From Euryarchaeota archaeon SCGC AAA252-I15 (GTDB lineage: Archaea; Altiarchaeota; Altiarchaeia; IMC4; SCGC-AAA252-I15), in NCBI GenBank assembly GCA_000402775.1, contig AQSC01000019.1, positions 1 to 9,923 on the forward strand: a stretch of 9,923 bases of DNA, in the 5' to 3' direction. The notes below the pieces were generated by a model that was given only the letters and a program-made list of their open reading frames with translations, did no database searches and was not told the DNA's origin. Both the position numbers and the translations under genes were made by a program. Shown in pieces: positions 5,052-9,923 of the stretch (positions within the stretch are counted from its first letter, which is position 1; the number at the start of each line of letters is the position of its first letter).

Positions 5052-5397
5052 TCGATAATTTTTCACGACTTGATTGTATCTAAATACCTCATTCTAACGG
5101 AACACGTTGCCCCTAATCTTTTTTATGTCTTCTGCCATAGCAAATATCTTATAAAACTATGTGTTTAAGTCTACGCTTCCTCCGGGACTGAAACTTTGTG
5201 TTCAAATCCGGCCTTATCCTGCGGACTCCCGGCTGCGGCGGATGCCTCACAGGAACAGTATGTTTTAGAAAACAGCCTATAAGTCGCGATTAATCTTTTT
5301 CAAGCGCGGTCAGTGGACGAAGTTAATCCGTGGGTTTAATAATGGAGTTTACCTCCGATTAGCAGGCTAGCCTAAAGGTTCAGTTATTGAATATCCG
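5052..5397. other. Gene-free stretch with one diverged tRNA-like repeat
   Basis: I see no gene in these 346 bases. At 5184-5215 a core of the repeat family can be read: CCGG, then ACTGAAACTTTGTG, then TTCAAATCCGGCC. A Cys/Gly-codon-like GC-rich patch follows, bounded by TCCTG (5217-5221) and CAGGA (5249-5253). A small hairpin TGTTTT-AG-AAAACA lies at 5261-5274. The 3' ends of the plus-strand hypothetical gene and the minus-strand GH130-like gene both point into this space, so it is a shared 3' region with no need for a promoter. Confidence 0.5.
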
Positions 5398-6612
5398 TTA
5401 AAGCTCTCCCTCACTTAGCATCCAGTCGAGAAGCTCTTTTTCATCGATATACTTGAGGACGGTATACATGTCGTTCACCCCGATTGGAACCTGAATTTGG
5501 GGTCTACCCTCTCGTTCAGTTCTCATTGATCCTGCAGTGATGTAGACGAAGGGTACTGCGTCAGAGCCCATGACCGGGTCGAGATGAGCTTGAATCCCCC
5601 TCTCAGTGACTCGTCGGGTTGTGGGCATAAGAAGGGGTATCGGAGATACCGCGGTAAGCCTTCTTGGATCGTCGAATGCGTGGAGTGTTGCGAGGATGCA
5701 ATAAAACTTTAGATCCTCCATCCTCCGCCCCTCAATTCTCCTCTTCACTTTTCCCTCCTCCGTGAGGTGGCCGACTACCTGCCCCCTATGGGGGAAGCCT
5801 AGCCAGTGGTTTCTCCCACCCGCCTCAACCTTTAGGGGGGTTGGTCCAGTCCCATACCAGTGGGGTGTGTCAAAGTTTAGTTTAAAGTGATCTCGCTCCG
5901 GGTAAGTGGACGTTAAATTCTTAAGCTGCCTGTCAAACAGGGGTTTCCACCTAGCCTCCCACACCATCATTTCCGGAGTGTTTGGGTGCAGGTGGTTGAA
6001 GTCGCCCGGATTTTTCCTGTATTGCCTTCTTACGCGATCCCAGAAATCATCCCTGCGTCGGGGGTCTTGCGCTAAGTCCGCTATATCCTGCATGCTGTCG
6101 AATGCTACGTCCTGTATTCCCGGCTTAAGTCGTATGAGAACGTGATGCTTCCCACCTATCCGCTCGGTTATCAAAACAGAATCCTTACAGTGTAATCCGG
6201 GTTCTTGTATCTTTATCAATTCGCCCAACTCCCGGATTTCTTGGGGTTTGGCGGGGTCTTCGATGACCGCTAATCCTACTGAGATATCGTCTGGTATGCT
6301 GGTGTCCACGCGAGTGTATGTGAGATACATCTTCTCTCTGATAAGCATCGCCCTCGGGTCTTCCCTGGAAACCCTATCACTAAACAATGGCTTATCGTCG
6401 AACACTATTTTCCCATCATCCATGACTCCGTGAATAAGGTTGCTGGTGTAAGTTTGGTCGACGGAGCCGATGCACCTGGCGAACACGTGCTCGCCCGCGT
6501 GAGTAAGCATAAATAACACCCGGTCGGCGTAAATGTTTCCCTGAAGTGGAAGAACCAATTCTTCACCTGTTCGGGCTACATTGGTAAGGTCTCCGGAATC
6601 GACCCGGCTCAT
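5398..6612 (-). CDS. GH130-like glycosidase/phosphorylase
   Basis: The 404-residue protein looks like a five-bladed beta-propeller of the GH130 group, whose members are mostly phosphorylases or hydrolases of beta-mannosides. Supporting motifs in order are EDPRAM (84-89) followed by MYLTYTRVD, HCKDSVLI (141-148) followed by HHVLIRLKPGIQDV, HWYGTGPTPL (251-260), and VPFVYITAGSMRTE (353-366), which fits the last blade. It has no signal peptide and would be cytoplasmic. The ATG at 6612 has GGTG and GGAGG 8-11 bases upstream. However, the frame stays open without a start codon back to 6726 and reads like protein, including APILGAEDV, which recalls the NPILTPEDV segment near the N-terminus of GH130 enzymes. 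The gene may therefore have lost its true 5' end. It is clearly more GC-rich than the genes around it, suggesting transfer. Substrate is unknown. Confidence 0.75.
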   Translation of the reverse strand: MSRVDSGDLTNVARTGEELVLPLQGNIYADRVLFMLTHAGEHVFARCIGSVDQTYTSNLIHGVMDDGKIVFDDKPLFSDRVSREDPRAMLIREKMYLTYTRVDTSIPDDISVGLAVIEDPAKPQEIRELGELIKIQEPGLHCKDSVLITERIGGKHHVLIRLKPGIQDVAFDSMQDIADLAQDPRRRDDFWDRVRRQYRKNPGDFNHLHPNTPEMMVWEARWKPLFDRQLKNLTSTYPERDHFKLNFDTPHWYGTGPTPLKVEAGGRNHWLGFPHRGQVVGHLTEEGKVKRRIEGRRMEDLKFYCILATLHAFDDPRRLTAVSPIPLLMPTTRRVTERGIQAHLDPVMGSDAVPFVYITAGSMRTEREGRPQIQVPIGVNDMYTVLKYIDEKELLDWMLSEGEL

Positions 6613-6652
6613 CCAATCCCCACCCTCCAGCCTCAAGCGGGCAACGTCTTCA

Positions 6653-6669
6653 GCGCCGAGAATCGGCGC
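6653..6669. repeat. GC-rich 7-bp palindrome upstream of GH130-like start
   Basis: GCGCCGA (6653-6659) pairs with TCGGCGC (6663-6669) around GAA. It lies 41 bases before the chosen ATG, inside the upstream open frame of the GH130-like gene. It could be a regulatory hairpin or simply a coding coincidence. Confidence 0.4.
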
Positions 6670-6727
6670 ACCCGCAAGGTCTGCCTGAACTTTCGGATCA
6701 ACTTTCGGAAGCCAAGACCCCCCACCT

Positions 6728-6850
6728 CAACAATATGGTCAACCTGATGGTATTTGCTGTGTTTGTGAAGATTGCCAACCTTGTGTAAGCTGCACTTGTG
6801 TAAATAACACTTGCACAACTATGGGAACATCAGCCACAGTATGTTGTTAA
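6728..6850 (+). pseudogene. 3' stub of a cysteine-rich protein gene
   Basis: The plus-strand frame from 6728 to the TAA at 6848-6850 reads a tail with CEDCQPCVSCTCVNNTC, ending TVCC. This matches the end of the intact protein at 6925-7560 (CLPCPTCKCINNICT ... DCC). Its spacing of cysteines, the NN before the last Cys-Thr, and the final CC are all the same. No start codon is present, and upstream of about 6722 the plus strand is the antisense of the GH130-like gene. It is therefore a gene end cut off at the junction near 6720. Some later paralogue divergence is seen. Confidence 0.65.
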
Positions 6851-6894
6851 AAAAATAGGTGCTCGAATGGATTTAGTTTTCTCACGGAACGTTG

Positions 6895-6903
6895 TTTTAT
6901 TAC
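6895..6903 (+). promoter_or_regulatory. TATA-like box of cysteine-rich membrane protein
   Basis: TTTTATTAC lies about 22-30 bases before the ATG at 6925. This fits a leaderless start. A similar arrangement, TTTTATTTT then AATAGCTGAA, is found at 7571-7600 with no plus-strand gene behind it. Confidence 0.35.
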
Positions 6904-6924
6904 TGTTTTCTTTCCAATAGCTGA

Positions 6925-7560
6925 ATGATGAGTGTTGATAAAAATAGTATTAAATTGGGAATTGTATTAACGTTGATTTTGTTCATTTTCCCTGCTCTTA
7001 TAGAATATTTTGAGATATATGACACTACTCTTCAAAAGTATAGCAAACTTTGCTCCCACCTTTATTTACATGTTTTTGCGATATTGGAGTTTGGACATAA
7101 TACGTCCATTTTGCCCATACAATATCTATTCAAAAAAGCATCTATTATCATCGGATTAATCCTTGCGGTAATTCAATGGACTGTAATAGTTTCACTAATC
7201 GAAAGAATTTTACGGAAGAGGCCCAAAGAAAAGAAATTGATTTTTGGCGTTTTAAGGATCATAAAAAGGCCTATTATAGTGCTTTTAATACTCTCAGTGG
7301 TAGCCGGAATTTACCTTCATTCATGGGATTTGAAGTTTTCAATTCATTGTGAGGAAGATGAGGATTGCGTTCAAGGAAGCAGAAAAGAGAGGTGTTGCGA
7401 ATTTCAAGAGTGCGTTAACAAAAGGTGGCGGGATAAATATTTAAACGAAAAATGCCATTCCCCAATGTGTCCAAGTTGGTGTCTCCCATGCCCAACATGC
7501 AAGTGTATCAACAACATATGCACGAAAACAGGGGAAACAACTAGAGACTGTTGTGGATAA
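6925..7560 (+). CDS. Membrane protein with C-terminal cysteine-rich domain
   Basis: The 211-residue protein has hydrophobic segments at about 11-28, 73-92 and 115-132. A 70-residue tail with 14 cysteines (142-210) follows. The basic stretch RKRPKEKK (97-104) between helices 2 and 3 should be cytoplasmic, which puts the cysteine domain outside the cell, where disulfides could form. The tail pattern (CEEDEDCV, RCCEFQECVNK, CLPCPTCKCINNIC) resembles a C..D.DC...CC...C-V-N-K domain that I recall from many archaeal surface proteins, especially of uncultured small-genome lineages. No enzymatic motif is visible. The gene lies just after a stub of a paralogue with the same tail, so this was probably a tandem array. 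ATG codons occur at both 6925 and 6928. Confidence 0.7.
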   Translation: MMSVDKNSIKLGIVLTLILFIFPALIEYFEIYDTTLQKYSKLCSHLYLHVFAILEFGHNTSILPIQYLFKKASIIIGLILAVIQWTVIVSLIERILRKRPKEKKLIFGVLRIIKRPIIVLLILSVVAGIYLHSWDLKFSIHCEEDEDCVQGSRKERCCEFQECVNKRWRDKYLNEKCHSPMCPSWCLPCPTCKCINNICTKTGETTRDCCG

Positions 7561-7565
7561 GATAG

Positions 7566-7580
7566 TGTCTTTTTATTTTG
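7566..7580 (+). terminator. T-rich terminator in convergent gap
   Basis: GTGTCTTTTTATTTT directly follows the stop of the cysteine-rich protein in the 51-base gap between two convergent genes. T-runs are sufficient for archaeal polymerase termination. The same sequence also resembles a TATA box, see the orphan promoter finding. Confidence 0.35.
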
Positions 7581-7611
7581 GTTTCGATCTAATAGCTGAA
7601 CAAGATGGAAC

Positions 7612-8778
7612 TTAGTACTTGCGATAATCTGCCATCAGTTCTTCAACAATGTATTTTGGATTTCTCTGGATATTAGATTCCATCTTCTCACGTAGTTTTC
7701 CCATCCCTGAACTAATCTCCTTGATACATTCTTTAAGGTACTTTACGTTGCAAATAATTATTGCTTGATGGTATAAAGATCCAACAACTGATCCGTATTT
7801 ATTAAGGTCTGCAGGAGCAAATAGGTAGATAAAATACTTTACCTCTTTTAGGTCTTTCAAGGAGTAATCTTTCTCACCACATAATGCCTTGAGTAAGAGT
7901 GTTTCTTCATTAACAACCAGTAGGGGTATGAAAGAATCAACATTTATATGCCCGTGCAAATTCTTTGGATTGAAGGAGTCAGTAATATTAGATACTGCAT
8001 TGTTTCTGTTCTGCCGCGTACTCCCATCTGCTTTTAGTAGCGGATGAGAGTTAAACATATCATCCAGTCCTGAACTTTCTCTAACATTGCTATAGCCAAC
8101 ACCATTAACACCCCTCCATCTATCAAGGAAAAACTTCAGAGCTGAAAGTATCTGGTTGCATTTATGGTAAACGATGTCACTATCATCTTTATTTTTACCT
8201 GTCTCTCCGCCGACAAGTTTTTTGGGTGAAAACTGAGCTACTTTCTTTGTGAATTGATCGATATTGAAAAACTCCTGAAAACTCTTCAGTGATGAAGCAC
8301 CATCATGTATTTGAATCAATCCTGGAGTTCCCTTAGCAAAGATTGGAATACGAATGAAGTTATTTTTCTTTTCATGATCACTCAACTCGAAAAAGACGAT
8401 ACATTGCTCTGCTAATGAAGTACATTCACCCACGATAGTGTAGGGGAAATACATTGAGAAACCAGGAATATTTGGCTCAAGACCTTCTTTTTTTATTGGA
8501 TAGGCATAGATATCGATCTGTCTATTGACAGTATACAATTTCCCGTCTTTTTCTTTAGTGTCTTGATACTGAGACTCATTTGCAATAAAATCCTGTTCAT
8601 CGAGGATTCTCATGACCCTTAACTCAAGAGGAAAACCTACTCTCTCCAAACCCTCAAGTATATTCTTCCGATATCCTGCATCTTTTTTAAAACTCGTATA
8701 CCAATGAGGAGGTTTCTTTGTCATTTTTGATTTAGTGGTCTTCTTTTTCTTACTTTTGTCACCGTTTGCATTGACCAT
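7612..8778 (-). CDS. Restriction-endonuclease-fold-like protein
   Basis: This 388-residue protein starts with a very basic segment (Lys-rich, residues 8-22). Residues 45-130 recall a PD-(D/E)xK-type nuclease core: GFPLELRVMRIL with E52 on the first helix, then a strand pair with RQIDIYAY (D89), then VGECTSLAEQ (E118), then IVFFEL. In active relatives the last motif is usually E-x-K; here the third residue is Thr120. Catalysis may be lost or a Lys supplied from elsewhere. The rest (about 150-388) is mixed alpha/beta and unrecognised. The start at 8778 is supported by a TATA box about 25-35 bases upstream, giving a leaderless message. It lies downstream of the second DUF6338 copy on the same strand, 94 bases away. 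Such proteins often belong to defence or mobile-element modules, but here that is inference. Confidence 0.6.
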   Translation of the reverse strand: MVNANGDKSKKKKTTKSKMTKKPPHWYTSFKKDAGYRKNILEGLERVGFPLELRVMRILDEQDFIANESQYQDTKEKDGKLYTVNRQIDIYAYPIKKEGLEPNIPGFSMYFPYTIVGECTSLAEQCIVFFELSDHEKKNNFIRIPIFAKGTPGLIQIHDGASSLKSFQEFFNIDQFTKKVAQFSPKKLVGGETGKNKDDSDIVYHKCNQILSALKFFLDRWRGVNGVGYSNVRESSGLDDMFNSHPLLKADGSTRQNRNNAVSNITDSFNPKNLHGHINVDSFIPLLVVNEETLLLKALCGEKDYSLKDLKEVKYFIYLFAPADLNKYGSVVGSLYHQAIIICNVKYLKECIKEISSGMGKLREKMESNIQRNPKYIVEELMADYRKY

Positions 8779-8800
8779 ATCAATAAATCTTACTAAACTA

Positions 8801-8825
8801 ATATTATATATAGTGTCTAGTAGAC
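8801..8825 (-). promoter_or_regulatory. TATA box with abutting palindrome
   Basis: On the minus strand ACTATATATAATAT (8801-8814) is a strong TATA box about 25-35 bases before the ATG at 8778. Directly upstream is the palindrome GTCTA-G-TAGAC (8815-8825), placed where TFB contacts the BRE. A regulator bound there would compete with TFB, so it may be an operator. The TATA call is good, the operator is inference. Confidence 0.5.
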
Positions 8826-8872
8826 AGCTTAGCCATTACCATATAGGTGGGTTTTTCAGTCTCCTGTTTTCC

Positions 8873-9442
8873 CTAGTAGGCTTTTACTCTTAGGTTAACC
8901 CCCCTCCCGGGGCTTTTCACTTGTGTCTGAGAAGCCTCCATAACTAGAGTTCCTAAGTAAGGTACAATACCAAGTAGCATTGCCAAAAAGTAGTGATTGT
9001 TAAAGACTTTTTGTGCAGAATCTTGACTTTTTAGCACACCTAAATATGCAAGATCGTCTGAGACCTCAGCCCTTATCCAATATGTTTTATTCGTCTGAGG
9101 GAAAGCATCATCCCATATACTTTGCCTTCCAGAAAAATCAGTTAAATGTATGTATCGAAAAAAATCAAACATATAGGGTTTAAAAATATCCATTACTGTC
9201 AATAGTATACCGAATACTATTGCACCAATCCAGGACCATATTATCAGTTGATCAGCTGATATCCCCACCAAAGAAAGAAAGAAGAGGATGACTAAACTGT
9301 AGATAAAACAATTAATTATTTTATCCCACTCTCCAGCGTTTTGGGTTGGTTGTAGTGATCTTCTGATTGATAGTGAAATGAATCCCGGCACAATAAATAA
9401 TAAAATTGGGATTACTTCAGATTCAGGAATAATGTTACTCAT
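8873..9442 (-). CDS. DUF6338-like membrane protein with replaced C-terminus
   Basis: Residues 1-139 are identical to the plus-strand copy at 1371-1937, including all three membrane segments and the YWIRAEVSDDLAYLGVL motif. At residue 140 the sequence switches in frame to an unrelated 50-residue tail. That tail begins QDSAQKVFNNHYFLAMLLG and contains a fourth hydrophobic segment (about 152-168), then a basic end. The soluble domain is therefore lost and replaced by a possible membrane helix. The switch point is exactly the end of the inverted repeat. It may be a true alternative version produced by recombination, or a broken copy with a chance open tail. It shares the overlapping start with its own copy of the small gene. 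A GC-rich stretch lies just before the stop. Confidence 0.6.
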   Translation of the reverse strand: MSNIIPESEVIPILLFIVPGFISLSIRRSLQPTQNAGEWDKIINCFIYSLVILFFLSLVGISADQLIIWSWIGAIVFGILLTVMDIFKPYMFDFFRYIHLTDFSGRQSIWDDAFPQTNKTYWIRAEVSDDLAYLGVLKSQDSAQKVFNNHYFLAMLLGIVPYLGTLVMEASQTQVKSPGRGVNLRVKAY

Positions 9443-9605
9443 CTTCTGACGAGGATTTCCCCAAAGGCCGGGTCATTGACCTAGGGGGGGTTTGAGAAGT
9501 GTCAGGATCATAAACTTTCACATTTTCTGTATGTTTATAATCCTTAAAAAGTTCAGCTTTTTTCCCAACTTTTTTCCCGGATCCGCTAGTTTCATCATCA
9601 CCCAT
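9435..9605 (-). CDS. Small charged protein, second copy
   Basis: This is the exact duplicate of the 56-residue protein at 1208-1378, with the same 8-base overlap (ATGAGTAA) into the following DUF6338-like gene and the same TATA box upstream at 9635-9645. Perfect identity means recent duplication, gene conversion, or an assembly effect. Confidence 0.6.
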   Translation of the reverse strand: MGDDETSGSGKKVGKKAELFKDYKHTENVKVYDPDTSQTPPRSMTRPLGKSSSEDE

Positions 9606-9634
9606 CTAGATCACCAATAGATAATGTTATAAAG

Positions 9635-9645
9635 AGTATATAAGC
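9635..9645 (-). promoter_or_regulatory. TATA box of second small gene copy
   Basis: This is the duplicate of the promoter at 1168-1178, about 35 bases before the ATG at 9605 on the minus strand. Confidence 0.5.
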
Positions 9646-9687
9646 TTTATATTAGGACCTGTACATATTGCTGGATATTGTTGGCTC

Positions 9688-9923
9688 CTAAGGAGATGAA
9701 ACTTTTCGCCCAAATATAAGAACTAAACCCGCAATCATAAAGGCTCCTGAACCTGCTTCAATAATCGGTAAAATTTGAAGTAAAGGCTTTTCTGGGTTTA
9801 ATTCCTCTTTTGAATATCCTAATGTGGTAAAAGCCCTTCCAGATAAATTAAAATAATCTAAAAAATGACCTTCCTCTTTTAGGATTCCAAAACTTGAGTA
9901 TATCGTTGAGTAGAAAAATAATA
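9688..9923 (-). CDS. Ion-channel-like protein, second copy, partial
   Basis: Only the last 78 codons or so are inside the window. They are the same as the end of the channel protein at 310-1125: the tail of the third membrane segment, the TTLGYSKE pore motif and the last helix, ending GRKVSSP. Whether the rest of this copy is intact beyond the window edge cannot be seen. Confidence 0.7.
   Translation of the reverse strand, partial: LFFYSTIYSSFGILKEEGHFLDYFNLSGRAFTTLGYSKEELNPEKPLLQILPIIEAGSGAFMIAGLVLIFGRKVSSP

Larger units (their letters stand above)
9026..9923. repeat. Inverted repeat, right copy (cut by window end)
   Basis: This is the reverse complement of 890-1787, at least 898 bases long. 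It carries the DUF6338 N-terminal part, the small gene and the 3' end of the channel gene on the minus strand. Because the window stops inside it, its full length is not known. Confidence 0.95.

Noticed and set aside
5906..6433. Plus-strand open frames inside the GH130-like gene
   Set aside because: Antisense shadows of a GC-rich coding region; no recognisable protein features.
6633..6818. Minus-strand open frame upstream of the GH130-like gene
   Set aside because: It crosses the truncation junction, and its His/Cys-rich start is the antisense of the cysteine-rich stub; the GH130 frame is a different one.

Overview
The window is archaeal. It encodes a TATA-binding protein (2277-2876), and several genes have a TATA box about 25-35 bases before the start codon with little or no leader, as in leaderless archaeal transcription. 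AT-rich composition, heavy intergenic decay and a membrane protein with a cysteine-rich tail suggest an uncultured archaeon, perhaps of a DPANN-like (Woesearchaeota-type) lineage. That placement is a guess; only the domain Archaea is firm.

Layout. At 1-300 there is no clear gene, but a 65-base palindrome is present. At 310-1937, on the plus strand, lies a module of three genes: a two-pore-helix-style ion channel protein, a 56-residue charged protein, and a DUF6338-like membrane protein whose start overlaps the small gene by 8 bases. At 1938-2276 is a gene-free stretch of palindromes and tRNA-like repeats. At 2277-3838 are tbp, a TspO/MBR gene on the minus strand, and a dodecin. At 3839-4130 are two more tRNA-like repeats. 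At 4131-5051 is a hypothetical soluble protein. At 5398-6612, minus strand, is a more GC-rich GH130-like glycosidase/phosphorylase gene. At 6728-6850 is the 3' stub of a cysteine-rich protein, followed at 6925-7560 by an intact protein with the same tail. At 7612-8778, minus strand, is a nuclease-fold-like protein. At 8873-9923, minus strand, is a second copy of the first module.

The most striking feature is an inverted repeat: 890-1787 matches the reverse complement of 9026-9923 with no length difference and no mismatch in the stretches compared. It includes the 3' end of the channel gene, the whole small gene, and the first 139 codons of the DUF6338-like gene. The two DUF6338 copies then diverge in frame into different C-termini with different neighbours. 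Recombination between the repeats would invert the 7.2 kb between them and exchange these C-termini and downstream genes.

The second unusual theme is a family of short elements, all in the same orientation between 1.9 and 5.2 kb, that resemble the 3' half of a tRNA (GAAC, T-rich loop, TTCGAATC, CGGCGCGGGCA) with a matching 5' GCCC. Two begin at, or even include, the stop codon of the preceding gene. They may be tRNA-derived mobile repeats or 3'-end processing signals.

The region is a mosaic: a truncation junction lies near 6720, two cysteine-rich paralogues sit side by side, and modules are duplicated. This is what an accessory, recombining part of a genome looks like. An assembly artefact at the inverted repeat cannot be ruled out from sequence alone.
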